Shown: piece by piece, positions 9,405 to 17,417 of the stretch
How the letters are laid out: each line of letters begins with the position of its first letter
Position numbering within the stretch: the stretch's first letter is position 1
Assembly: GCA_963714455.1 (NCBI GenBank)
Contig: CAVQON010000021.1
Location: forward strand, 1-64,000
DNA length: 64,000 bases
Reading direction: 5' to 3'
DNA from: CAVQGZ01 sp963714455
Lineage (GTDB): Bacteria; Actinomycetota; Actinomycetes; Jiangellales; Jiangellaceae
Notes under the pieces: model-generated
Seen by the model: the letters and a program-made list of their open reading frames with translations, nothing else
Told to the model about the DNA's origin: nothing
The model's database searches: none
Program-made: the position numbers and the translations under genes

Positions 9405-10955
9405 TCAATGAATGTGCTGATCATGGCTGTCGGCGCACTGGCTGGCAGGGTCGAACGCGCTGTAACCAGCGACGACGTGGGCGGCGCCGGGGAACTCCAC
9501 GTACTGTGACCATCGACCCAGCCGCTGGGACACCAGCAATCCGTCCGAGGGCGGCGTGTCGCCATCCAGGAGTCCGGCAAGGACGAGCGATGGGACGCCG
9601 GTGCGGCGGATCCGGTAGGTCCTGACCGGCACCGGATCGACGTCAACCGCCTCGCACACGTTCGGGAGCGTCGGCAGACTGAACACGGTGCTGCCGTAGA
9701 TCGGCTCGCTGGCCAGCACCTCAGCGTAGTTCGCCGGCTCGAGGAACTGGCTGCGGTCGGCGCACTCGACTGCGATGAAGTGCCCATCTGCCAACCCGCT
9801 GAAGGCCGGGTAGAAGACGCCCAGCGCGAAGTCGAACACCGTCTCGACACCCTCGCCGAAGACCGGCTCCAGGGATAGCTGAGCCGGCTCACCGGTCGCG
9901 ACGTCGTAGTCCTTCAGGTTGGCGACCATTAGCTCAAGGAGAGGCACCAGGTCGGGGAGGAACATCAGCTGCGAGAGGATGCCGATCGCGTCATCGCCGG
10001 TGAAGTTGACTGGCAGCGCAAGGTAGGGATCGCTGGACTCGTACGGGTCGTCGTTGTAGCGCGTCTGAATCGCCGCAAGGTCGGCCTCGACCGTCGCGAT
10101 GTCAAGGCCGGCCGCCTCGACAACCACCCGGAAGGCAGCCTTCCGGTTGCTGACCTGGGTGGCCGGGTCGTACTTGGCGAAGGCTGGGTAGACCGAGTCG
10201 AGCACAACCGATCGCTGCCGCCATGGCTGCTGGCGCAGCACCTCCAAGGCAACGGTGGTGCCAGCAGACTGCCCGTACACGTTCCACCGGCGAACTCCCA
10301 GCATTCGCCGAAGGTCCGCCAAGTCCTGTGCCACGGTGGGCGTGTCGTACTGGTTCAGATCGATTCCTTGCGCGCGCAGATCGCTGGCACAGTCGATGTA
10401 GGCCTGGTCCAGCACCGCTCGCTCCTGCGCCGGGTCGTCAGTCGTGGCGAACATCCGGTACTGCGCAGCGAGTCCTCGCTCGATCCCCAACTCGGGATCC
10501 AGACACACCAGCGAGGGCTCCGCGCGCCCAGTTCCTCGGGTGTCCAGAAGGATCACGTCCCGAGTCGAAGCGAGCGCGGCTACCCAACCGGGCAGCGTGT
10601 CGCCGAAGCTGGTGAACACGTCAATGCCTGACACGCCTGGACCTCCAGCGAGCAGCAAGACCGGGTCGCGGCGCGCATCAGTCGCATCGGCCTTGATCAC
10701 GGCGACGGGAAGCACGACCGCATTGCCCTCGACCATCGGCAGTTCACGGTTCTCCGGCACCGTCAGGAGCCCGCACCGGATATCGCGGTCGGGCAGGCGC
10801 CCGGCGAACTGATCGGAGTCGCAGGCAACCTCCTCGTACTGCGGCGAGTAGCCCTGGCGACCCGCCATCGCCGGATTGACCGCGACCACACCCACCAGCA
10901 GCAGGCCCGCAAGGAACGACACCAGTACACCCTTCGCGCGCGCGTTCACACGCAT
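9405..10955 (-). CDS. secreted alpha/beta hydrolase (peptidase S33-like)
   Basis: 516 aa from the ATG at 10955, which has a ribosome site (GGAGGTGGTC); a second in-frame ATG 15 bp upstream is less well placed. Residues 1-31 are a signal peptide ending PAMAG. The fold signature is clear: the oxyanion segment LLLAGGPG (101-107), the nucleophile in GQSAG (Ser230), an acid in LLDGDT (about Asp464/466) and His493 in GAAHV. This layout fits the secreted tripeptidyl-aminopeptidase/proline-iminopeptidase branch, which usually has GGSYG at the nucleophile, so substrate class is uncertain. The promoter has three SARP-type heptamers. Confidence 0.8.
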   Translation of the reverse strand: MRVNARAKGVLVSFLAGLLLVGVVAVNPAMAGRQGYSPQYEEVACDSDQFAGRLPDRDIRCGLLTVPENRELPMVEGNAVVLPVAVIKADATDARRDPVLLLAGGPGVSGIDVFTSFGDTLPGWVAALASTRDVILLDTRGTGRAEPSLVCLDPELGIERGLAAQYRMFATTDDPAQERAVLDQAYIDCASDLRAQGIDLNQYDTPTVAQDLADLRRMLGVRRWNVYGQSAGTTVALEVLRQQPWRQRSVVLDSVYPAFAKYDPATQVSNRKAAFRVVVEAAGLDIATVEADLAAIQTRYNDDPYESSDPYLALPVNFTGDDAIGILSQLMFLPDLVPLLELMVANLKDYDVATGEPAQLSLEPVFGEGVETVFDFALGVFYPAFSGLADGHFIAVECADRSQFLEPANYAEVLASEPIYGSTVFSLPTLPNVCEAVDVDPVPVRTYRIRRTGVPSLVLAGLLDGDTPPSDGLLVSQRLGRWSQYVEFPGAAHVVAGYSAFDPASQCADSHDQHIH

Positions 10956-10974
10956 CGTGACCACCTCCAACCAC

Positions 10975-11021
10975 CAGAATCCGCCGCAGCGGTTGCCGCT
11001 TGGTTGTGGTCCGATTGCGGT
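10975..11021 (-). promoter_or_regulatory. SARP-type operator and -10 box of the hydrolase
   Basis: Plus-strand heptamers TTGCCGC (10993-10999), TTGTGGT (11004-11010) and TTGCGGT (11015-11021) are each 11 bp apart. The -10 (CAGAAT on plus, ATTCTG on minus) is at 10975-10980, again 12 bp from the nearest heptamer, as in the 170-aa gene. No -35 box is seen, as expected for an activator-dependent promoter. Confidence 0.75.
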
Positions 11022-11056
11022 CCGACGCGCACACCCGTCTGCTCGTGAGCGCGGGT

Positions 11057-11092
11057 GTCGGGCAGCCCGTCAAGTCGATCGGGCTGCCCGAC
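11057..11092. terminator. 13-bp perfect hairpin
   Basis: GTCGGGCAGCCCG (11057-11069) and its exact complement (11080-11092) flank a 10-nt loop. It lies between hepT and the hydrolase promoter, both read leftward, so it may end transcription from hepT. No T-run follows. The rest of 11093-11252 shows nothing clear. Confidence 0.55.
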
Positions 11093-11252
11093 TCAGACGG
11101 CCCCGGAGGGCGCGAACCCTCAGGCCGCGCATCGGCATGCAGATGCGGACGTTGGTGCTGCGTCCTAGTGGGCGGAAGGGGTCACTCTCGCTTACCGGGT
11201 ACGGTGCCCTGTGGGCTGGCAACGCACGACCTGAGCTTGACCTACCTGCGTT

Positions 11253-11594
11253 CTACTGGGCGTCGCGCAGGCGAGTCTGTGCGGCGTGGGCCAGGGCGGT
11301 GAGGTCGTTGTCGATGATGTCCTTGATCAGGGTGGGGTCGACTCGGAAGTATTCGTGGACGACGACGTTGCGTAGCCCGGCGATGGATGCCCATGGCACG
11401 TCAGGCTGTCGGGTCTTGACCTGATCGGGTAGTGCCCGGACGGCTTCACCGATCACTGCCAGGTTGCGCAGCACGGCGTCGTAGGCCATCGCAGCGATGG
11501 AGGGGTCCGGGTCGTCCAGCCGTGGCCGGTAGGTCAGCGTTCGGTCGATCGCGGCGAGGATGTCGGTGAGGCGTTCGTTGGCGGAACGGTTCAC
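11253..11594 (-). CDS. hepT: HepT-type HEPN RNase toxin
   Basis: 113 aa from a GTG at 11594 that overlaps the stop of the upstream nucleotidyltransferase gene (ATGTGA). The HEPN RNase motif RX4H is present as RNVVVHEY (Arg75, His80), with the Tyr82 that the MntA partner adenylylates in this family. The helical body has AVIGEAVRALP and DVPWASIAGLRN, typical of DUF86. It would cut RNA when not held by MntA. The frame is intact, whereas the partner gene carries a frameshift. Confidence 0.85.
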   Translation of the reverse strand: MNRSANERLTDILAAIDRTLTYRPRLDDPDPSIAAMAYDAVLRNLAVIGEAVRALPDQVKTRQPDVPWASIAGLRNVVVHEYFRVDPTLIKDIIDNDLTALAHAAQTRLRDAQ

Positions 11595-11915
11595 ATCGTG
11601 ACCGCGTCGGCGTGGGCGCTGGTGGCGACCTGGTCGCGCAGCAGGACGTCGGTGACGACGTCGACGTGCATGCCGAGCAGGGTGCTGAGTTCTTCGGCGA
11701 TCCCGGCGACCCGCAGGAGCGGGTTGCCGTCGGCTGCCGGGTCGAGGTCGACCAGCAGGTCGATATCGCTGCCTTCTGCGGCGTCGCCGCGGGCTACTGA
11801 TCCGAACAGTCGTGGGTTCGATGCCCCGTATCGGGCCAGGATGGCGTTGACGCGTGGCGCGGTGCTGCTCGATCACCTGCCGCACGGACCGGCTCGTCGA
11901 CGTAGGCATCGCCAT
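11591..11915 (-). pseudogene. mntA: MntA-type nucleotidyltransferase antitoxin, frameshifted
   Basis: The gene is recognisable as a minimal nucleotidyltransferase: LFGSVARGDAAEGSDIDLLVDL gives the GSVAR loop and the paired Asp of the active site, and the C-terminus (MHVDVVTDVLL) is standard. The N-terminal 20 or so residues from the ATG at 11915 (or 11909) are in another frame; one base is off near 11860, before VNAILARYG. MntA adenylylates HepT and blocks it. With this lesion the catalytic part has no start of its own that can be seen. Confidence 0.7.
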
Positions 11916-12028
11916 GCCTCCCAGAGTAGCCAGCGGCATCACGTCGACGTCGCGTCCTGGGGGACAGACCCCGCGAGGTGGGCGGGTGTCGCGCGGCGCA
12001 GCCTCGGAGTGAACCCGTCCCTGGGTGG

Positions 12029-13098
12029 TCATGCGGCGTCTCCGCGGGTGCGGTGGAGGATCTGGACGGCGCGGGCGACGACGGTGGTTCGGGTGAGGGG
12101 GAAGTGTTCGGCGGTGAGCTCGGTGCGGGCTTGGGCTTGCAGGGCGGGTCGGTGTTCGGCGACGTCGTCGAGTTCGGCCTCCAGCGCGGCCAGGTCGACG
12201 TCGTCGAGTCCGGGCGCTGGGTCGTGCGGCCTCGGGTGGGTGTCCCACCAGGGGCCGGCTTCGGCCAGGCGCATCGGGGAGCGGGTGTCGGGGTCCGCGG
12301 CGACGGTCAGCAGCGCCGGCTCGATGAGGGTGGGTGGCCAGCCGCGGGTGAGGGCGAGCTGGATCGCCGGCGTGCAGGGTGTGGCGGGTCCACCGCCCGG
12401 TCGGCTTGTCCAGTGCCTGCCGGGCTCGGCGGCAGCGTTCGACCAGGGCGTCGAGGTCGGTGATGCCGCAGCGGGTGAGGACGTCCTCCTCCCGCCAGGC
12501 CGTCGTCGCGTGCGACGGTCGTGAGGGGGTGGGGGGAGGAGGTTTATGGGTCTTCTTCTCTGGGTCGGGCCGCAGTTCTGCGGCCACCCTCCCCGCAGAA
12601 CTGCGGCCACCAGACGCTCGGGGGTGGCCGCAGATGTGCGGCTACCCGCAGAACCGCGGCCCTCACCCACCGGGGCATCCCGGTCGACCTGCGGCGTCGC
12701 CGACGGGGTGGGGGCAGATCCGCGGCCACCCCCGCTGCGCGGTCCCGTTGCGGGTCGGTGGTGGTGAGGTGGTAGCGGTTGGTCAGGTTCCGCCGTCCGG
12801 CCCGGCGGTGCTCGATGCGGACGAGGCCGGTGTCGACGAGTTCGCGGACGGCCCGGTCCACAGCGTCAACAGAACGGTGCAGCCGGACAGCCAACAGTTT
12901 CCGGCTGGGCATGCGTTGCCCGGAGGTATTGCCGTAGCGCAGGAGGAGGGAGTAGACACGGAAGGCGGCGTCGGAGACGTCGGTGTCGATGACCCATTCG
13001 GGCACGAGCGCGAAGGGTTGGTCCTCGACCCGCAGGCTCCCCGGCGGGTGGAAGTCGTCGGAAGGGACGGTGGTCGATAGGTCAGATGAGTAGCTCAT
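12029..13098 (-). pseudogene. helix-turn-helix replication-type protein of an integrative element, frameshifted
   Basis: From the ATG at 13098 the first 120 residues hold a winged-helix domain (VSDAAFRVYSLLLRYG, then MPSRKLLAVRLHRSVDAVDRA). A low-complexity middle follows, in which the DNA repeats at 12570-12725 are translated. The C-terminal part (ITDLDALVERCRRARQALDKPTG, then LALTRGWPPTLIEPALL, ending HRTRGDAA) lies in two further frames, so at least two frameshifts are present. Proteins of this layout are common beside tRNA-integrated elements of actinobacteria and probably act in replication or its control. It starts 280 bp from the att site and reads away from it. Confidence 0.55.
12570..12725. 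repeat. five palindromic CCGCAG-type repeats inside the HTH gene
   Basis: Units: CCGCAGTTCTGCGG (12570), CCGCAGAACTGCGG (12593), CCGCAGATGTGCGG (12628), CCGCAGAACCGCGG (12646) and a weaker GGGCAGATCCGCGG (12712). Each is 14 bp with 5-6 bp arms, and the first two are perfect. They fall in the low-complexity middle of the gene. They could be iterons or operator sites, or only a repeat-rich linker. Confidence 0.6.
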
Positions 13099-13229
13099 GG
13101 GTGTGCCTGTCCAGGGGTGAGGTATCTCGGTTCACGGACTGCCCCACAGGAGTGTCGTCGGGTGTCGCTACGGACCTCATCCGACACAGGCTCCGAGGGG
13201 CCGGGACCGACACCGCAGAGAAGGTGCCG

Positions 13230-13255
13230 GCGCTAACACGGCGCTAGGAAACGCA
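13230..13255 (+). repeat. 26-bp repeat left of the att site
   Basis: GCGCTAACAC, 3 bp, GCTAGGAA, 2 bp, GCA. It matches 13488-13513 at 21 of 26 positions, with the two copies on either side of the att core in the same orientation. Possible arm-type integrase site. Confidence 0.5.
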
Positions 13256-13376
13256 ACGGCACTGCCCGCAGAAGCCCGAACCAGACGGACCAACCAGCAC
13301 CAGCCTGAGGGACGAAGACACTGGTCAGCGCACTAACCCGCACGAGCCGACACCAACGCAAGAACTGGGGAGGCAC

Positions 13377-13420
13377 CTACGGATCAGAAGGTTAGGGGTT
13401 CGAATCCCTTCGGGCGCGCC
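13377..13420 (+). other. att site: 3' half of tRNA-Arg(ACG)
   Basis: The 44 bases run from the anticodon loop (CTACGGA) through the 3' anticodon stem (TCAGA), variable loop, T arm (AGGGGTTCGAATCCCTT) and 3' acceptor strand (CGGGCGC) to GCC. No 5' half precedes them, so this is not a working tRNA. Tyrosine integrases of actinobacterial elements use this part of tRNA genes as attB, so this is a recombined attL or attR. The overlapping reading frame ending PKGFEPLTF is a by-product of it. Confidence 0.8.
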
Positions 13421-13487
13421 CCTCTGACCAGCACAAACACCAACCAGCGGACACGAAGTCTCACTATGTGGACCGAATCCGGTCCCC

Positions 13488-13513
13488 GCGCTAACACCTC
13501 GCTAGGAAGTGCA
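13488..13513 (+). repeat. 26-bp repeat right of the att site
   Basis: Second copy of the repeat at 13230-13255, 68 bp beyond the att core. Confidence 0.5.
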
Positions 13514-14051
13514 CCTGCAGATGTGAGCGCCGTACCTTCCAGAAGCCCCGATCGAGGCCACACTCTGTCCCGAATGTCCGGTTCTGCAGAACGCCACGCG
13601 AACCATGACGGACCAGCCGGCACAGGCCGACACCGCAGGCGTCTGACATTCCGTCAGATGCCTCTCGCCGAGCCATCGGCGCAGTCAATGCCCCACTTGC
13701 GGCGGAGTGGGGCACCTCAGCCGTACGCGCCCGGTTGTTGCGGTCAGGGTGGCGGTCTTCCCCGCCGACGCGGTCGGCGCGGTGGCCGGAAGCACCGTTC
13801 AGCGAACGGTGAGGTGGGCCGAGGATGCGTTTCGCGACGGCGTTCTGAGGTGGTCGGCTCAGCTCCGTTCAGCCCGGTGATCTTCTTGATCCGGATCAGC
13901 GGGGCCAGCTGGCTATGCAAGTGACGGAGCTTTGGGAGCGAGGGGTCCGACTCGCGGTGGGCGCCCGGAGGGACCGGCTTCTTGGCCCGGCGGGTGCTCG
14001 CAGGCTCGGAGTGAGCGTCTGGCTGCGCGGTGGTTGTGTCACTATCGGGTG
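13514..14051. other. gene-poor stretch with two inverted repeats
   Basis: No supported gene. A hairpin TGCCCCAC / GTGGGGCA spans 13689-13714 with a 10-nt loop. A tight palindrome CACCGTTC, AGC, GAACGGTG spans 13793-13811. A short open frame on the plus strand around 13730-13880 (FPADAVGAVAGSTVQRTVRW) has gene-like codon use and ends before the kinase gene; it may be the tail of a lost gene. Confidence 0.4.
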
Positions 14052-15278
14052 ATGGTCACCGGCACCTTGTCAGGCGCTGCCGTGGCCGAGGGGGTCCCGA
14101 AGCGTCCGCCTGGGGGCCCTTTCACCCAGTGGCAACGCTCGTTTGACGTCGTGCTCGCCACTGTTGTGTTCATCCTCGAGGTGATAGGGGTCTTGAGTCG
14201 GGCTGTCGACGAGTCGGGCGAGTTCTCCCTGTCGATGGTCGGCGATGTGGCGACTGCCACCTACCTGCTCCTGCTTGCCAGCAGCACCGCTCTGTTGTGG
14301 CGCAGGAGCCGCCCGCTGATCGTTCTCGCGGCCACTCTGACGGCGTCGGTCGTGTGGGATGTGATGGGTCTGGCTGGGGGCCCGTCGCTGGCGATCTTCG
14401 TGGCCTTGTACGGGGTGGGCCGCTACATCACGGACAACCGCACCAGCTTTCTGGCTGTCACTGCGGCGGTCGTCGCGGTGGTTGCCGACGACTTGCTGGT
14501 CGAGCGCGAGCCGGTTTCGGCGGTCGGGCTGTCGATGGGCCTGGTCCTGGCGGCGTGGTACGCGGGACGGCGTGTGAAGGGCCGGGGGGACTACTTGGCT
14601 CTTGTCGAGGAACGCGCCGAGTTCCTGCAACGGGATCGTGCGGCAGAGGCCCGCAGAGCGGTGGTCGAGGAGCGCGCCCGGATCGCTCGCGAGCTGCACG
14701 ACTTGGTGGCGCATCGGGTGAGCATGATGACGGTTCAGGCCGGTGCCGCCCAGACGGTGGCCGTCCGCGACCCCGAGCGAGCGATCCGAGCGATGAAGGC
14801 AGTCGAGAACGAGGGGCGGGGAGCCCTGCAGGAGCTGCGCCAGATCCTGGGCGTCCTACGTGCCGATGGCAGCCAGGACGGCTTGACCCCGATCCACGGG
14901 CTGGCCGAGATCCCTGGACTGGTTGCCGAGATGAGAGAGGCCGGGATGGACGTGGCGCTGTCCAACGACGGGGTGCCCGACGGTCTCCCGACTGGCGTGG
15001 ATCTTGCCGCGTACCGGATTGTGCAGGAGGCCCTTACCAACGTGGTCAAGCATGCCGGGCCCACCCCGAAGGCCGAGGTTCGGCTCTCGAGCGGCGACCA
15101 GATGCTCGCCATCGAGGTGACCGATCGAGGGACGGGCGCCTCGACGCTGCCCGGAGCTGGTCAGGGTCTGGTGGGGATGCGGGAGCGGGCCGCGCTCCTC
15201 GGGGGAACCTTCGAGGCGGGCCCGCGGCCCGGTGGCGGGTTCCGGGTCTTGGCTCGCATCCCATCGGGGGCCGCATGA
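14052..15278 (+). CDS. sensor histidine kinase, DesK/NarL type
   Basis: 408 aa from ATG 14052. Four or five membrane helices fill residues 30-170. The HisKA_3 dimerisation box follows, EERARIARELHDLVAHRVSM with the phosphorylated His216, then an HATPase domain (N-box YRIVQEALTNVVKHA; G-box GQGLVGMRERA, ending GGGFRVLARIP). It senses an unknown membrane or cell-surface cue and phosphorylates the response regulator whose start overlaps its stop by 4 bp. Earlier in-frame starts exist from 13932, but the membrane segments begin only after 14052. Confidence 0.85.
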   Translation: MVTGTLSGAAVAEGVPKRPPGGPFTQWQRSFDVVLATVVFILEVIGVLSRAVDESGEFSLSMVGDVATATYLLLLASSTALLWRRSRPLIVLAATLTASVVWDVMGLAGGPSLAIFVALYGVGRYITDNRTSFLAVTAAVVAVVADDLLVEREPVSAVGLSMGLVLAAWYAGRRVKGRGDYLALVEERAEFLQRDRAAEARRAVVEERARIARELHDLVAHRVSMMTVQAGAAQTVAVRDPERAIRAMKAVENEGRGALQELRQILGVLRADGSQDGLTPIHGLAEIPGLVAEMREAGMDVALSNDGVPDGLPTGVDLAAYRIVQEALTNVVKHAGPTPKAEVRLSSGDQMLAIEVTDRGTGASTLPGAGQGLVGMRERAALLGGTFEAGPRPGGGFRVLARIPSGAA

Positions 15279-15952
15279 CGATCCGTGTGGTCGTGGTCGA
15301 CGACCAGGTCTTGGTCCGCGAGGGCTTGGCCATGGTGCTCGACAACGAGAACGACATCGAAGTGGTCGGTGAGGCAGGCACCGGCGTGGACGCGGTCGAG
15401 GTGGCGCGCTCATCCCGGCCCGACGTGATCCTCATGGACATCCGTATGCCGGAGATGGACGGCCTGGAGGCGACCCGACGCATCCTGGGTGAGGCGGACT
15501 GGCCGGTGCGCGTGGTCATCCTGACCACCTTCGACCCCGACGAGTACGTGTTCCAAGCCATGAAGGCCGGTGCCAGCGCGTTCGTCTTGAAGGACATCCC
15601 CCGGGCCGAGCTGGTCGCTGCGGTTCGCACAGTCGCCGACGGGGGAGCCCTGCTCGCACCGTCCATCACCAGACGCCTTATCGGGCGCTTCACCCAGCGT
15701 CTCGGCGCCGACAGTGCAGTCACTGCTCGTCTTGAGCGACTGACCGATCGTGAGCGTGAGGTGCTCACGGCGATCGGCCGGGGCTGCAACAACACCGAGA
15801 TCTCCGAACAGCTGTTCATCGGCGCCGCAACGGTGAAGACGCACGTCAACAGCGTGTTCGCCAAGCTCGGGCTGCGCGACCGCGCCCAGGCGGTGGTCTT
15901 CGCCTTCGAGAGTGGGCTTGTCGAGCCGGGCGGGCATGACGTCGGCTTCTGA
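15275..15952 (+). CDS. LuxR/NarL family response regulator
   Basis: 225 aa; the ATG overlaps the kinase stop (ATGA). The receiver domain has the acid pair DD (9-10), phosphoacceptor Asp55 in ILMDIRMPEMDG, the Thr of VVILTTF and Lys of VLKD. The C-terminal LuxR helix-turn-helix reads LTDREREVLTAIGRGCNNTEIS and ATVKTHVNSVFAKLG. It forms a two-component pair with the kinase. Targets may include the CPBP protease or the ABC exporter just downstream, a common setting for this class, but that is inference. Confidence 0.9.
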   Translation: MTIRVVVVDDQVLVREGLAMVLDNENDIEVVGEAGTGVDAVEVARSSRPDVILMDIRMPEMDGLEATRRILGEADWPVRVVILTTFDPDEYVFQAMKAGASAFVLKDIPRAELVAAVRTVADGGALLAPSITRRLIGRFTQRLGADSAVTARLERLTDREREVLTAIGRGCNNTEISEQLFIGAATVKTHVNSVFAKLGLRDRAQAVVFAFESGLVEPGGHDVGF

Positions 15953-16064
15953 GCGCCGACCATCCCCGACTCAACCCTGGGGGGGAGGGCGCAACCAACC
16001 CCCGGTCTGACGACCTGTCGCTGGATTCGCCATAGCTTCGTGAGTACCCGACGAGAGGCGAATC

Positions 16065-16961
16065 ATGACCACGACAGCGAACACCCGAACCCGCACTACA
16101 CCGATCCGGCCGATGACGGTCCGCACCGTGATCCCGTTCTTCGCGATGGCTTTCGGGCTGTCGTGGGGCGTGGCCGCTGTCGCTCTCGGCTTCGCCGACC
16201 AGCTCGAGCCCATCTTCGGCCCCGTCGGTCTGACGAATCCGCTGTTCTTCGTCGCCGTCTACGCCCCGGCTCTCTCTGGCATCGGCCTGGTACTGCGGCA
16301 CTACGGCGTCCGTGGCCTGCGCAGCTACCTGCGCCGTCTGACCCTGTGGCGGATGCCGCTGGGCTGGGCCGCCTACCTCGCGTTCGGGATCCCGGTCGCG
16401 TTCTACCTCGGGGCCTGGATCAAGGGCAGCCCGCTGTCGTTCCCGTTCACCCCCTGGTACACGGTTCTCCCGGCGCTGCTGCTGATGCTGGTGCTCGGCC
16501 CGATGGAGGAGTTCGGGTGGCGCGGCGTCGCCCTGCCGCTGCTGCAACGCAAGTTCCGGCCGATCGGCGCCGACCTGATCCTGTCGACCCTGTGGGCCAT
16601 CTGGCACCTTCCCGCGTTCCTGATGAGTGGCACCCCGCAGAGCCAGTGGTCTTTCCCGGTGTTCTTCATCGGCGTCGTGTCGATCTCCTTCATCCTCACC
16701 CCGCTGTTCAACGCCGCCGGCGGCAGCATCCTCGTCGCCGCGATCTACCACTTCCAGATGAACAACCCGATCTGGCCCGACGCCCAGCCCTACGACTCCC
16801 TGATCTTCGCCGGCCTCGCCGTGGCGGCCGTGCTGGTGAACCGCCGCGCCATGTTCAGCCGCAGCGCGGGCGTGACCAGCGTGCTCTCCGCCGGAGACGA
16901 AGAAGCGCTTGTCCAGGAGTACACCCACCCGGTGGGCGCCCTCGCGGAGTCGACGCGATGA
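16065..16961 (+). CDS. CPBP family intramembrane metalloprotease
   Basis: 298 aa with about eight hydrophobic segments. The Abi/CPBP motifs are present: EEFGWRG (Glu148, Glu149, Arg153), the His in WHLPAF (His181) and the third-motif His in YHFQMN (His229). These ligate the metal in a membrane-embedded active site. The start ATG at 16065 has a ribosome-like GAGAGGCGA upstream. It follows the two-component pair by 112 bp. Family members act in prenyl-protein processing, bacteriocin immunity or signalling; the role here is unknown. Confidence 0.8.
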   Translation: MTTTANTRTRTTPIRPMTVRTVIPFFAMAFGLSWGVAAVALGFADQLEPIFGPVGLTNPLFFVAVYAPALSGIGLVLRHYGVRGLRSYLRRLTLWRMPLGWAAYLAFGIPVAFYLGAWIKGSPLSFPFTPWYTVLPALLLMLVLGPMEEFGWRGVALPLLQRKFRPIGADLILSTLWAIWHLPAFLMSGTPQSQWSFPVFFIGVVSISFILTPLFNAAGGSILVAAIYHFQMNNPIWPDAQPYDSLIFAGLAVAAVLVNRRAMFSRSAGVTSVLSAGDEEALVQEYTHPVGALAESTR

Positions 16962-17417
16962 GCCCCCGCAAGGCGAACACGCCAGTCCTGGCCACGGAAC
17001 GGCTCGTCAGCGCCGCGATCACCACGGTCGACCGCGACGTTGAGGAGGGGGCCGACTCCGGCGAAGGCTTCGGTGCGCGAGTGGACGTCGAACCCGGCGT
17101 CGGTGTTCTCCAGCCGTTCGCGCTCGGTGGCTTCGGGCAGGCGCAGGTCGGGCGATGCACCGGTTGGCGCCGCCGCGAGCGACGCGGCGCAGCAGCTCGA
17201 GCCAGCGGGGGGTCAGCGGTGCCGAGTCGAGCCCTGAGGGGCGACGGTCTTCGGCGAGACAGACCGCCCTCAGCTTCATGCTCCTGCCACCAGACCAGCA
17301 CGGTCCGGGTCTCGCATCCCTCGTCGATCGAGCAGCGCCTCGCGGCGTACCGGCGGATGGCCAGGAGCCGACGAGTGACCGCCTGGCGGCTCGCCCGATG
17401 CTGCGGGCGTGGCTGGT
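16962..17417. other. unassigned stretch, possible gene remnant on the minus strand
   Basis: No complete gene is supported. On the minus strand between about 17150 and 16950 one frame reads DLRLPEATERERLENTDAG and later AFAGVGPLLNVAVDRGDRG, with the codon use of a real gene, but it has no start and its upstream continuation needs a frame change. It may be the 3' part of a decayed gene. Family not recognised. Confidence 0.3.

Noticed and set aside
12570..12725. CRISPR-like array
   Set aside because: Units are 14 bp, palindromic and unevenly spaced, with no spacers of constant length and no cas genes.
13377..13420. A complete tRNA-Arg gene
   Set aside because: The D arm and 5' acceptor strand are absent; sequence left of the anticodon loop is unrelated.
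13384..13623. 79-aa frame ending PKGFEPLTF on the minus strand
   Set aside because: It is the translated 3' part of the tRNA-Arg att site; such frames are common artefacts.
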